In this document: in pieces, positions 1 through 8,238 of the stretch
Layout of the letters: each line of letters opens with the position of its first letter
How positions within the stretch are numbered: the stretch's first letter is position 1
DNA from: Parvularculaceae bacterium
GTDB taxonomy: Bacteria; Pseudomonadota; Alphaproteobacteria; Caulobacterales; Parvularculaceae
Length of the DNA stretch: 64,000 bases
Assembly: GCA_028280115.1 (NCBI GenBank)
Contig: JANQMJ010000001.1
Location: forward strand, 1-64,000
Direction: 5' to 3'
The notes under the pieces: generated by a model
Database searches by the model: none
What the model saw: the letters and a program-made list of their open reading frames with translations, nothing else
What the model was told of the DNA's origin: nothing
Made by a program: the position numbers and the translations under genes

Positions 1-987
1 GCCCTCGGCAAAAAAGGCGTCATTTCCGAGCGTATGAAAACGCTGGGCAAGATGAGCCCGGAAGAGCGCAAGGAAATGGGCCCGGCGCTCAACGGTCTGA
101 AAGACTGCATCACCCAGGCGATCGAGGCCAAGAAGGCAAAGCTCGAGGATGCGGCCCTTGAAGCGCGCCTGGCGACGGAAAAGGTCGACGTGACGCTGCC
201 CGCGCGGCCCGAAGCCAAGGGCAAGATTCACCCGGTTTCTCAGGTGACGGAAGAAATCGTCGCCATCTTCTCCGCCATGGGTTTCGACATCGCTGAAGGC
301 CCGGACATCGAGGACGATTTTCACAATTTCACGGCGCTCAACTTCCCGCCGGACCATCCGGCGAGGGACATCCACGATACGTTCTTTTTTGAACCCAAGG
401 CGGATGGGGACCGGATGCTCCTGCGCACCCATACGAGTCCCGTACAGATCCGCACCATGATGACCCGCAAGCCGCCGATCCGCATCATCATCCCCGGACG
501 GACGTTTCGCTGCGACAGCGACCAGACCCACACGCCCATGTTCCATCAGGTCGAGGGTCTGGTGATCGACCGGGAAACCCATATGGGCCATCTCAAAGGC
601 GTGCTAGAGGCCTTCGCCAAGGCGTATTTTGAAGTCGATACGGTGAAAACGCGCTTTCGGCCGCACTTTTTTCCGTTTACGGAGCCGTCCGCGGAAATGG
701 ACATCGGCTATGAGCGGGTCGGAAAGGAAATCCGCATCGGAACCGGCGCCGACTGGATGGAAATTCTCGGCTGCGGCATGGTGCATCCGAATGTTCTGAA
801 AAACTGCGGCCTCGATCCGGACGAATATCAGGGTTTCGCCTTCGGCATGGGCGTCGATCGTCTTGCTATGCTGAAATACGGCATTCCGGACCTGCGCGAT
901 TTCTTCGCCGCGGATGCGCGCTGGCTTGAACATTACGGCTTCGATCCGCTCGACCAGCCCAACCTGGCGACGGGGCTGAGCCGATGA
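1..987 (+). CDS. pheS: Phenylalanine--tRNA ligase alpha subunit (5' end outside window)
   Basis: Catalytic alpha subunit of the cytoplasmic alpha2-beta2 enzyme that charges tRNA-Phe. The reading frame is open from base 1, so the true start lies upstream; 328 residues are visible. The class II synthetase core is clear: the motif 2 region ([10 protein letters not shown], then [18 protein letters not shown]) and motif 3 near the C-terminus ([13 protein letters not shown]). Only part of the N-terminal coiled-coil tRNA-binding arm is present. The stop overlaps the next gene's start by 4 bases (ATGA), so the two are probably co-transcribed. pheT, the beta subunit, follows about 1 kb downstream instead of directly. 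Confidence 0.97.
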   Translation, partial: ALGKKGVISERMKTLGKMSPEERKEMGPALNGLKDCITQAIEAKKAKLEDAALEARLATEKVDVTLPARPEAKGKIHPVSQVTEEIVAIFSAMGFDIAEGPDIEDDFHNFTALNFPPDHPARDIHDTFFFEPKADGDRMLLRTHTSPVQIRTMMTRKPPIRIIIPGRTFRCDSDQTHTPMFHQVEGLVIDRETHMGHLKGVLEAFAKAYFEVDTVKTRFRPHFFPFTEPSAEMDIGYERVGKEIRIGTGADWMEILGCGMVHPNVLKNCGLDPDEYQGFAFGMGVDRLAMLKYGIPDLRDFFAADARWLEHYGFDPLDQPNLATGLSR

Positions 988-1853
988 GTCTTCGCGTCGG
1001 TCTCATTGGGCTCGGAACCATGGGTGTTCCCATGGCGAGCAACATCGTTGCGGCGGGACTGCCGCTGTGCGTCTGGAACCGCAGTTCCGGTCCGCTGCGT
1101 GATTTCGAGGGGACCGGCGTGCGCGTCGCCGCGTCGGTTCAGGAGGTTTTCGACAATGCGGATCAGATCGTCCTGATGCTGAATACGAAAGACGCGTTTG
1201 ACGCCGTCCTGGGGCGGCGCGACGGCGCGCTTGGCGTTTCTGTCGCCGGCAAGACCGTCGTCAACACTGCGACCCTGACGCCGAAATATTCAAGCGCGCT
1301 CGGCCGCGACATTGAAAACGCCGGCGGCGCCTATGTGGAAGCGCCGGTGTCGGGCTCGCGCGGCCCGGCGGAAAGCGGCGATCTCGTCGTCATGACCGCC
1401 GGCGCGCCGGCGCCTGTCAAAGCGGCGGGACCGATCTTTGACGCCATCGGCAGGCAGACGGTTTATTGCGGCGCCATTCCCAACGCCATGGCGATGAAAA
1501 GCGCCAGCAGCGTGTTGCTGGCCGGCGTCATGGGCGGGTTCGCCGAAGCGATTTGCTTCGCGCGCGGCATGGGGCTCGATCTTGACCTCTTTTCCAAAGT
1601 GCTGCTCGGCGGGCCCATGGCGAACGATTATCTCAGGATGAAGCTGCCCCGCGCCATGGCCGAGGACTATTCGCCCCAGGCGGCGGTCAAGAATGTCGCC
1701 GACGCGCTTGACGTCATGATCGACACGGCCCGCGAAGCGGAGATCAAAATTCCTCAGGCGGTAGCCATGCGCGCAACCTGCCGCAAGGCGATTGAAATGG
1801 GCCTGGGCGAGGAAGACGTTCTGGCGCTGGTCAAAGCGCTGGGGGAGTCATGA
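984..1853 (+). CDS. NAD(P)-dependent oxidoreductase, 3-hydroxyisobutyrate dehydrogenase family
   Basis: 289 aa, the usual length for beta-hydroxyacid dehydrogenases. The N-terminal Rossmann fold has the dinucleotide loop GLIGLGTMG (residues 6-14). The substrate-loop signature [14 protein letters not shown] lies at 121-134. The expected catalytic lysine is K172 in AMAMKSASS. Most family members have an Asn pair just after this Lys, and here those positions are Ser-Ser. The substrate is unknown; hydroxyisobutyrate, tartronate semialdehyde or succinic semialdehyde are family possibilities. The gene is translationally coupled to pheS and separates pheS from pheT, which are usually adjacent. Confidence 0.85.
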   Translation: MSLRVGLIGLGTMGVPMASNIVAAGLPLCVWNRSSGPLRDFEGTGVRVAASVQEVFDNADQIVLMLNTKDAFDAVLGRRDGALGVSVAGKTVVNTATLTPKYSSALGRDIENAGGAYVEAPVSGSRGPAESGDLVVMTAGAPAPVKAAGPIFDAIGRQTVYCGAIPNAMAMKSASSVLLAGVMGGFAEAICFARGMGLDLDLFSKVLLGGPMANDYLRMKLPRAMAEDYSPQAAVKNVADALDVMIDTAREAEIKIPQAVAMRATCRKAIEMGLGEEDVLALVKALGES

Positions 1854-1885
1854 GGGCGATGGCCGCAGGAATAGCGCAACATCGT

Positions 1886-2016
1886 TCCCTCCCCTTAAAA
1901 AGGGGAGGGCTAGGGAGGGGATCAAATCCGACCATCGCGTCTGGCATATTGATCCCCACCCGCCCGCCTTCGCACGGCGTGCTTCGGCGGGCGACCTCCC
2001 CTTTTCAAGGGGAGGT
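1886..2016. repeat. Intergenic palindromic repeat pair
   Basis: Two GC-rich hairpins of the CCTCCCCTT/AAGGGGAGG type flank about 85 bases. The first is at 1886-1909 (TCCCTCCCCTT then AAGGGGAGGG) and the second at 1994-2016 (ACCTCCCC then GGGGAGGT). The second is related to the first and together they resemble a dispersed intergenic element. No gene lies between 1854 and 2056. The element could act as a processing or attenuation structure between the dehydrogenase gene and pheT, but that is inference. Confidence 0.7.
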
Positions 2017-2056
2017 GAAAAGTAGCGTAATGAACCGCCGAAACTGAGACGTCAAA

Positions 2057-4468
2057 ATGAAATTCACCCTTTCCTGGCTCAAGGAGCATCTTGAAACCGA
2101 CGCAAGCCTCGATGACATCGTCGAGACCATGGTGGCGGTCGGACTTGAGGTCGAAGAGGTCTTTGATCCCGCCGAACGGCTTGCCGCGTTCACCATCGGC
2201 GAGGTGCTCGAAGCCGCGCGCCATCCCGACGCCGACAAGCTGCAGGTCTGCAAGGTCAGAACCAAAGATGGCGACATGCAGATCGTGTGCGGCGCGCCCA
2301 ATGCCAGAGCCGGCATCAAGGTCGCTTATGCGCCGGTGGGCTCATATGTGCCGGGCATCGACCTGACCTTAAAGAAAGCGAAAATTCGCGGGGTCGAGTC
2401 CCACGGCATGATCTGTTCGGCGCGGGAAATGGAGCTCGGCGACGATCATGACGGCATTATCGAAGCGCCGGCGGAAGCGAAAGTGGGCGATCCGATCGCC
2501 GCTTGGCTCGGCGCCGACGATCCGGTGATCGATTTTGAGGTGACGCCCAACCGGCCCGACACCAACGGCGTCGGCGGCGTCGCCCGCGATCTCGCCGCGG
2601 CGGGGCTGGGCAGGCTGATCACGCCGGCGCCGGCGCCGGTCAAAGGCGCATTTCCCTCGCCGCAGAAAATCGGCCTTCATTTTCCCGAAGGCGCTGAGAA
2701 TGCCTGCCCGACCTTCGCCGGCCGTTATGTCAAGGGCGTGCGCAACGGCCTAAGCCCGGAATGGCTGCAGGCGAAACTGCGCGCCATCGGGCTGCGCCCG
2801 ATCAACGCGCTGGTCGATGTGACGAACTACATCGCCTATGACCGCGCAAGGCCGCTGCACGTTTATGACGCTGACAAGCTCAAGGGCGAAATCCATGCGC
2901 GCCTCGGCGCCGGGGGCGAATCGTTCCTCGCCCTTGACGGGCGCGAATACGACGTCGACGAAACCATGTGCGTCATCGCCGACGATAACGGCGTGCTCGG
3001 TTTCGGCGGCATCATGGGCGGCGAAGATACGGGCTGCACGGAAGAAACCCAGAACGTTTTTATTGAATGCGCCTATTTCGATCCGTTGCGCACGGCCCGA
3101 ACGGGAAGGACGACCGGCATTCATTCCGACGCGCGCTATCGGTTCGAGCGCGGCGTCGATCCCGATTTCATCCTGCCGGGGATCGAATTGGCGACGCGCG
3201 TCATTCTCGATATTTGCGGCGGAGAGCCCAGCGATGTCGAACTTGCCGGCGCGATTCCGTCGTTCGACCGCACGGTGCTCTTTCCGCCGACGGAAGTCGA
3301 GCGCCTGACCGGCATGAAGGTCGAGCCGCAAGGCAGCGAAAGCATCCTGACCGCGCTGGGCTTTACCGTGCGCAAGAGCGATCCCTGGCAGGTCGACGTT
3401 CCAGGCTGGCGGCCGGATATCGAAGGCAAGGCCGATCTCGTCGAGGAGGTCGCGCGCATTGTCGGCTTCGATCATCTGCCGGCGGCGCTGTTGCCCATGC
3501 GAAACGCCGTCGAACCGCCCAAGCTCACCATCGCGCAAGACCGCCGCGCGTTGGCGCGACGGGCGCTGGCGAGCCGCGGCATGCTCGAAGCGGTGACCTG
3601 GTCTTTCATGGACGAGCGTCATGCCGGGCTGTTTTTGAGTGAAAACCAACTCAAGGCCCAGGGCCTTATTCTCGCCAATCCGATTGCATCCGATCTTGGC
3701 GCCATGCGGCCCTCGGTCCTGCCCAATCTGCTCTTGGCGCTGCAAAAAAACGCCGATCGCGGGCGCGACGCGCTCGCTCTGTTCGAGGTCGCGGCGCAAT
3801 ATGGCGGCGATCAGCCCGACGAGCAGATGATGATGGCGACCGGCGCGCGCCGCGGCGCGCCGGCCCGACACTGGCAAGGCGCAGCGCCCGCGCCCGACGT
3901 CTTTACCGCGAAAGCCGACGCGCTCACCGCGCTAGAGGCGGCCGGCGCGCCCCTGGCGAGCCTTCAGACCACGGACGATGCGCCGCATTATTATCACCCC
4001 GGCCGCTCCGGCGCGCTGCGGCTCGGTCCCGTCCGGCCGCTCGCTTTTTTCGGCGAAATTCATCCGCGCGTGCTCAAGGAAATGAATGTCGAAGGGCCGG
4101 CTTTCGGCTTTGAGATTTTTCTCGACATGATCCCCGAGCCGAAGAAGAAACCGACTAAGACCAGGCCGGCGCTTGATGCTTCGGAATTCCTGCCGCTGTC
4201 GCGGGATTTCGCCTTCGTGGTCGATGAGACGGTGACCGCCGAAGCGCTGCTTAAGGCGGTGCGCGGCGCGGAAAAAAAGCTGGTCACCGATGTTTTGCTG
4301 TTCGACGTTTATCGCGGCAAGGGCGTGCCGGACGGGAAAAAATCGCTGGCTGTTGAAGTCGTCATCCAGCCGCGGGAAAAAACGCTGACCGACGCGGAGA
4401 TCGAAGCGGTCTCGAGCCGCATTGTCGCCCAGGTGGAAAAGGCTTGCGGCGGCGTATTGCGGGGGTGA
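2057..4468 (+). CDS. pheT: Phenylalanine--tRNA ligase beta subunit
   Basis: 803 aa, full length for bacterial PheT. Domain order: N-terminal EMAPII-like tRNA-binding domain (about 40-150, including DADKLQVCKV and CGAPNARAG), B3/B4 editing domain (about 215-370, with RPINALVDVTNYI), B5 domain (about 400-475), a catalytic-like core, and a C-terminal FDX-ACB anticodon-binding domain (about 705-803, beginning near LPLSRDFAFVVDE). It pairs with PheS in the cytoplasm to charge tRNA-Phe and hydrolyse Tyr-tRNA-Phe. The ATG at 2057 starts a canonical N-terminus (MKFTLSWLKEHL). Confidence 0.97.
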   Translation: MKFTLSWLKEHLETDASLDDIVETMVAVGLEVEEVFDPAERLAAFTIGEVLEAARHPDADKLQVCKVRTKDGDMQIVCGAPNARAGIKVAYAPVGSYVPGIDLTLKKAKIRGVESHGMICSAREMELGDDHDGIIEAPAEAKVGDPIAAWLGADDPVIDFEVTPNRPDTNGVGGVARDLAAAGLGRLITPAPAPVKGAFPSPQKIGLHFPEGAENACPTFAGRYVKGVRNGLSPEWLQAKLRAIGLRPINALVDVTNYIAYDRARPLHVYDADKLKGEIHARLGAGGESFLALDGREYDVDETMCVIADDNGVLGFGGIMGGEDTGCTEETQNVFIECAYFDPLRTARTGRTTGIHSDARYRFERGVDPDFILPGIELATRVILDICGGEPSDVELAGAIPSFDRTVLFPPTEVERLTGMKVEPQGSESILTALGFTVRKSDPWQVDVPGWRPDIEGKADLVEEVARIVGFDHLPAALLPMRNAVEPPKLTIAQDRRALARRALASRGMLEAVTWSFMDERHAGLFLSENQLKAQGLILANPIASDLGAMRPSVLPNLLLALQKNADRGRDALALFEVAAQYGGDQPDEQMMMATGARRGAPARHWQGAAPAPDVFTAKADALTALEAAGAPLASLQTTDDAPHYYHPGRSGALRLGPVRPLAFFGEIHPRVLKEMNVEGPAFGFEIFLDMIPEPKKKPTKTRPALDASEFLPLSRDFAFVVDETVTAEALLKAVRGAEKKLVTDVLLFDVYRGKGVPDGKKSLAVEVVIQPREKTLTDAEIEAVSSRIVAQVEKACGGVLRG

Positions 4469-4511
4469 CGCTTGCCGGCCGACGCGGCGGCGGCGGCAAA
4501 GGAGCGCGCAT

Positions 4512-6113
4512 ATGGGCAAACCGATTTCTTCCGTCACGATCGTCGGCGGCGGCACGTCCGGCTGGCTTGCCGCCACTGCCCTTTCGCGTTTCGCTCAATC
4601 GGATGTGCGCGCGGGGCGATTGAAAATCACGCTTATCGAATCGCCGAAAATCCCGATCATCGGCGTCGGCGAGGCGACATCGCCGGCCTTGCCGCATCTT
4701 TTCAAAATGATCGGCCTCAACGAGCGAAGCTTCATCAAGGAGGCAAATGTCGGATTCAAATTGAGCGGCTATTTCGACGGCTGGAATCGCTGCGCCGACG
4801 GCGCGCCGCGCGTTTGGGTCAATCCGTTCATGCAGACCAATACGATCGACGGGCGCTGCGCGGGCTATTATTATACGCAGTTCGAAAGCGCGGCGCGCAA
4901 CGCCGGCGCGGATTATTCCGCGTTCGTTTCGTCATCTCCGAAAATGATCGACTTAGGGCGCGGGCCGCGACTTGCCGACACGCGAGACTATGAAACGATC
5001 ATCCCTTACGCCTATCATATGGACGCGCTGGTGCTGGCGAAAACATTATGCGCGGCCGGCAAGACGCTCGGCGTGCATCACATTCTCGACGATGTCGTAA
5101 AGGTCGATCTGGACGAGCGCGGTTATGTCTCCTCGCTTGACCTCAAAGAACATGGTCTTCACGCGGTTGAATTCATCATCGATTGTACGGGATTTGCCGG
5201 CGTCATCATCAATAAGACCCTGGGCGAGCCGTTTGAGCCGTTCGACAAATATCTGCCCAACGACCGCGCCGCGGTGATGCAAATACCCCATAAAGACCCC
5301 ACGAAAATTGCACCGATCACTCGTGCAACGGCGAAAGAAAACGGCTGGATTTTCAACGTTCCCTTGTTTAACCGGATCGGCACAGGCTATGTCTATGCAT
5401 CCCAGTTCATCAGCGATGAAGAGGCGTGCGCCGTCCTGAAAGCCCATGTTGGCGAACAGGGCGAGGGCAAGGACCCCCGCATCATTCCCATGCGCATTGG
5501 AAAATCGCGGCGATCATGGGTGAATAACTGCGTTGCGATCGGCCTGTCGAGCGGGTTCGTCGAGCCGCTGGAAGCGACGGCCATTCATTCGGTCGATCTG
5601 GCGCTGCGCTGGCTTTATACGCATTTTCCCGATTCGGATTTCGATCCCGCGTTGCGCGACCGCTATAACCGGCTGGTCGACGATTTTTACGAGGAAGTGA
5701 TCGATTTTATCGTTTTGCATTTCCATCTCAGCAATCGCGACGATTCCGAATATTGGCGCGTGGCGCGCCATGAGCGGCCCATACCGGATTCGCTTGCGGA
5801 CAATTTGGCGCTGTGGCGCTGCAAGATGCCGCGCGCGACGGATTTGCGTTCGGCGCATTTTTTCAGCGACGGGTCGTATCTCGCGGCTCTTTTCGGCAAG
5901 GGATTTTACGACGATGCGGCGCCCGAATTGCCCGGTCTTGAGGAAGCGCAGTGGCGCGCGTTCCAAAACAGCATCAGCGGTCAGATCCAGCAACTCAGCG
6001 CTCGCTTGCCGGATCACTATCCGCTCTTATGCGCCATCCGCGGCGAACCTCCGGCGGGAAACCCGCCGCCGGAAACCGACGCGCCGGCGCGATTTAACAT
6101 TTCGCTCAATTGA
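4512..6113 (+). CDS. Flavin-dependent tryptophan halogenase-like protein
   Basis: 533 aa from the ATG at 4512, chosen because a ribosome-binding site (AAGGAG) precedes it and the FAD-binding GGGTSGW loop begins at residue 12. The open frame extends upstream to 4422 without a better start. The match to PrnA/RebH-type halogenases includes GVGEATSP (51-58), a likely catalytic Lys83 in GFKLSGYF, and SSGFVEPLEATAIHS (346-360) with the conserved Glu. The diagnostic WxWxIP motif is altered to WIFNVP (279-284). The gene may encode a halogenase with another substrate, or a related monooxygenase. It needs a flavin reductase partner, and none is seen nearby. Confidence 0.85.
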   Translation: MGKPISSVTIVGGGTSGWLAATALSRFAQSDVRAGRLKITLIESPKIPIIGVGEATSPALPHLFKMIGLNERSFIKEANVGFKLSGYFDGWNRCADGAPRVWVNPFMQTNTIDGRCAGYYYTQFESAARNAGADYSAFVSSSPKMIDLGRGPRLADTRDYETIIPYAYHMDALVLAKTLCAAGKTLGVHHILDDVVKVDLDERGYVSSLDLKEHGLHAVEFIIDCTGFAGVIINKTLGEPFEPFDKYLPNDRAAVMQIPHKDPTKIAPITRATAKENGWIFNVPLFNRIGTGYVYASQFISDEEACAVLKAHVGEQGEGKDPRIIPMRIGKSRRSWVNNCVAIGLSSGFVEPLEATAIHSVDLALRWLYTHFPDSDFDPALRDRYNRLVDDFYEEVIDFIVLHFHLSNRDDSEYWRVARHERPIPDSLADNLALWRCKMPRATDLRSAHFFSDGSYLAALFGKGFYDDAAPELPGLEEAQWRAFQNSISGQIQQLSARLPDHYPLLCAIRGEPPAGNPPPETDAPARFNISLN

Positions 6114-6241
6114 CCGCTGGCGCTGGCGAAACGCCGCATCGCGCTGACACGACCGGCTGCGGGCCGGCGAAACGTATGTGGTCGGCCGGGCCCGTTTCGC
6201 CTTGCCTGGCCGCGCCCGGCGAGCTATCACCCGGCCCCTGC

Positions 6242-6317
6242 GCCGCATTAGCTCAGTTGGTAGAGCATCTCATTCGTAATGAGGGGGTCGCTGGTTCGAG
6301 TCCGGCATGCGGCACCA
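6242..6317 (+). tRNA. tRNA-Thr (anticodon CGT)
   Basis: A 76-nt cloverleaf can be folded by hand. The acceptor stem is GCCGCAT (6242-6248) with ATGCGGC (6307-6313), a perfect 7-bp match. The D arm contains GCTCAGTTGGTAGAGC. The anticodon stem TCTCA/TGAGG carries the loop TTCGTAA, giving anticodon CGT (reads ACG, Thr). The T arm has the loop TTCGAGT. The discriminator A and an encoded CCA end follow. It lies between the halogenase-like gene and the 3' end of hemC, at the left edge of the photosynthesis cluster. Confidence 0.95.
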
Positions 6318-6339
6318 GCCTTCGCGCATCTCATGATTT

Positions 6340-6360
6340 GCGCGCCTTCGCGCGCTTTAT
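6340..6360 (+). terminator. Possible terminator hairpin after tRNA-Thr
   Basis: GCGCGC and GCGCGC (6340-6345, 6350-6355) form a 6-bp stem with a CTTC loop, followed by TTTAT. The stem is short and the T tract weak, but it sits 23 bases after the tRNA, where a terminator is expected. Confidence 0.4.
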
Positions 6361-6447
6361 CGTCTGCGCGTCCGCCGGTTCCCTTCCGGCGAACTCGCGC
6401 GCGGGGCAGGCTTCGGCTTGGCAAGCCGGCCTAAGTCGCGCCTTGCC

Positions 6448-7410
6448 TCACCTTGCGCTTTCGATCAGCGCGGCGGCGCCTTTTTCAAGCAGCTTCATGC
6501 CGACCGCGCGGCCAAGTTCGCGCGGGCGATCGGCATCGCCCTGATCGGAAACCTCGATGATGGTCTCGCCGTCCAGGCTTAAGACGGTTGCGTCAAGACG
6601 GAGCCTGTCCCCGTCAAGCGCCGTATGGCCCGCGATCGGCGTATTGCAATGTCCGTTCAGCACCCAAAGGACTTCTCTTTCCGCCAGGGCGCAAATCCTG
6701 GTTTCTTCGTGGTCGATCAGTTCGAGCCGGGCGCGCGTCTTCCAGTCGCGCGCGGCGCATTCGACGGCGACGATCCCCTGTCCGATCGCCGGCAGCATCT
6801 CTCCGGGCGAAAAGACCGTCGTAATCCGATCCGCCAGTCCGATGCGTTCAAGACCGCTTTTCGCCATGACAAGGCCGTCGGCCGGGCCGACTTCGCCGCC
6901 TTCGGGCAGCTTTTGCATGGCCTGGTCGTCGAGTTTCCTGATGCGCGTATCAGCCGCGCCGCGATAGTGGATGACTTCCGCATGCGGAAAAAGCCGTTTC
7001 AGATAGGCGGCGCGGCGAACCGAGTTCGTACCGATTTTAAAGCCTTCGCCGTTTCGGGCTTTGAAATCGGCGAGCGAGCGATCGCGCCTTAATACGAGAA
7101 CGTCCTCAACCGCCTCCCGTTTCAAATAGGCGGCGAAGACGAGCCCCGGCGCTTCTTCGTCGCCGGGCGCGTCTTTGAGCGAGTGCATGGCGGCGTCAAG
7201 CGAGCCCTTGCGCATCGCATCCCTGATTTCCGCGACAAAGGCGCCGCCCTTGCCGCCATGACGGTCGAGTTTCGAGGTCTGATCGACATCGCCGCTCGGC
7301 TTGAACTTGACGATGTCGGGCGCCAGGCCGGGCGCGGCGGCGCGCAGCCGCGCGACGATTTCATTCGTCTGCGCAAGCGCCATGGCGCTGGATCGTGTGC
7401 CTATTTTCAT
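6448..7410 (-). CDS. hemC: Hydroxymethylbilane synthase (porphobilinogen deaminase)
   Basis: 320 aa. It condenses four porphobilinogens to hydroxymethylbilane in the cytoplasm, the third committed step of haem and bacteriochlorophyll synthesis. The N-terminus KIGTRSSAMALAQTN is diagnostic. The Cys in LNGHCNTPIAGH anchors the dipyrromethane cofactor, and the active-site Arg-rich stretches (GTNSVRRAAYLKR) are present. It is the last gene of the minus-strand run bchG, pucC-like, bchP, tspO, small membrane ORF, hemC, so it may be expressed with the pigment genes. No second hem gene adjoins it; hemA is 18 kb away at the end of the opposite superoperon. Confidence 0.96.
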   Translation of the reverse strand: MKIGTRSSAMALAQTNEIVARLRAAAPGLAPDIVKFKPSGDVDQTSKLDRHGGKGGAFVAEIRDAMRKGSLDAAMHSLKDAPGDEEAPGLVFAAYLKREAVEDVLVLRRDRSLADFKARNGEGFKIGTNSVRRAAYLKRLFPHAEVIHYRGAADTRIRKLDDQAMQKLPEGGEVGPADGLVMAKSGLERIGLADRITTVFSPGEMLPAIGQGIVAVECAARDWKTRARLELIDHEETRICALAEREVLWVLNGHCNTPIAGHTALDGDRLRLDATVLSLDGETIIEVSDQGDADRPRELGRAVGMKLLEKGAAALIESAR

Positions 7411-7455
7411 CGGATCGGTTGATGTATGCGCTTTGGCCGCTCGTCAACTGTTAAG

Positions 7456-7746
7456 TCATTCGGAGACGGGCCGTTCCGGCAAAAACCGCCGCGCCGCCAT
7501 GGCGAGCAATATGGCGTGGGATATGAACGCGAAGACCAGCGCCGCCGCGGCGAACGATTGAGGCGCATTGGTAAGCGCCAGCCGCACGGCGGCCAGGAGA
7601 AAGCCGCCGGACATCAGAAAGAAAAACAAGGGCGCAATCAGATGATGCGCATTTGCTTTTGCGAGGAACGTTCGAAGAAGCAAAAATTCCAGCGCGACGC
7701 CAATCAGAATAGCGTCAATCATCCAGGGAGAAAGGTCAACCATCAT
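7456..7746 (-). CDS. Small integral membrane protein of unknown function
   Basis: 96 aa from the ATG at 7746, one base after the tspO stop (TAA T ATG), which suggests translational coupling. A TTG nine bases upstream is possible but would overlap tspO. The protein is mostly hydrophobic with about three predicted membrane spans (around residues 8-25, 36-56 and 63-83) and an Arg-rich end (ARRFLPERP). I do not recognise a family. Its position between tspO and hemC suggests a role linked to tetrapyrrole traffic or membrane organisation, but this is inference from context only. Confidence 0.6.
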   Translation of the reverse strand: MMVDLSPWMIDAILIGVALEFLLLRTFLAKANAHHLIAPLFFFLMSGGFLLAAVRLALTNAPQSFAAAALVFAFISHAILLAMAARRFLPERPVSE

Positions 7747-7747
7747 A

Positions 7748-8230
7748 TTATCCAAAGGGGCCGTTCAGCTTTACAATCTTAACATTGAGATAGGCGGCGA
7801 ATGCGACCCAGAAAAGGTAAGGCAAAAGCGCCCAGGAGGCGAATTGCGAGCGCCGCCAAAAGAAAACCATAAGCGCCAATACGGACAGCCAAAGCACGAC
7901 CACTTCGGCGAGGGCCCAGTCGGGCCGCCTGAAAGTGAAAAACAGCGCGCTCCACAAAATGTTCAGCGCGGCATTGAAAAAGAACAGGCAGATCAGCCAG
8001 GCGCGCTCGGCGTTGGTGCGCATTGCGGGCCACCCTTTGACGGCGGCGATGACCGCGCAGGCGTAAATGATCGTCCAGGCCGGCGCAAAGAGCCAGTCGG
8101 GCGGGTTCAGCGCCGGTTTATTCAGACTTCGATACCAGGGACCGATTTCGGTGATGGCGCCGCCGACGATCGCAACCGCAAGCGCGGCCAGAACCGCAAC
8201 AAAGATTGGATTGCGAAACAGGCTGTTCAC
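7748..8230 (-). CDS. tspO: TspO/MBR family tryptophan-rich sensory protein
   Basis: 160 aa with five membrane spans, rich in Trp, matching the TspO/peripheral benzodiazepine receptor family. Typical motifs are ITEIGPWYRSLNKPALNPP near the N-terminus, then PAWTIIYACAVIAAV, and FFNAALNILWSALFF in the middle. In Rhodobacter TspO lies in the PGC and modulates photosynthesis gene expression in response to oxygen, probably by binding or exporting porphyrin intermediates. The start here is GTG (8230), 8 bases after the bchP stop. The next gene starts 1 base after its stop. Confidence 0.92.
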   Translation of the reverse strand: MNSLFRNPIFVAVLAALAVAIVGGAITEIGPWYRSLNKPALNPPDWLFAPAWTIIYACAVIAAVKGWPAMRTNAERAWLICLFFFNAALNILWSALFFTFRRPDWALAEVVVLWLSVLALMVFFWRRSQFASWALLPYLFWVAFAAYLNVKIVKLNGPFG

Positions 8231-8238
8231 CTTCGCGC

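Noticed and set aside
2750-3877. 375-codon minus-strand frame opposite pheT
   Set aside because: Antisense to a confidently identified gene; GC-rich codon structure produces long shadow frames.
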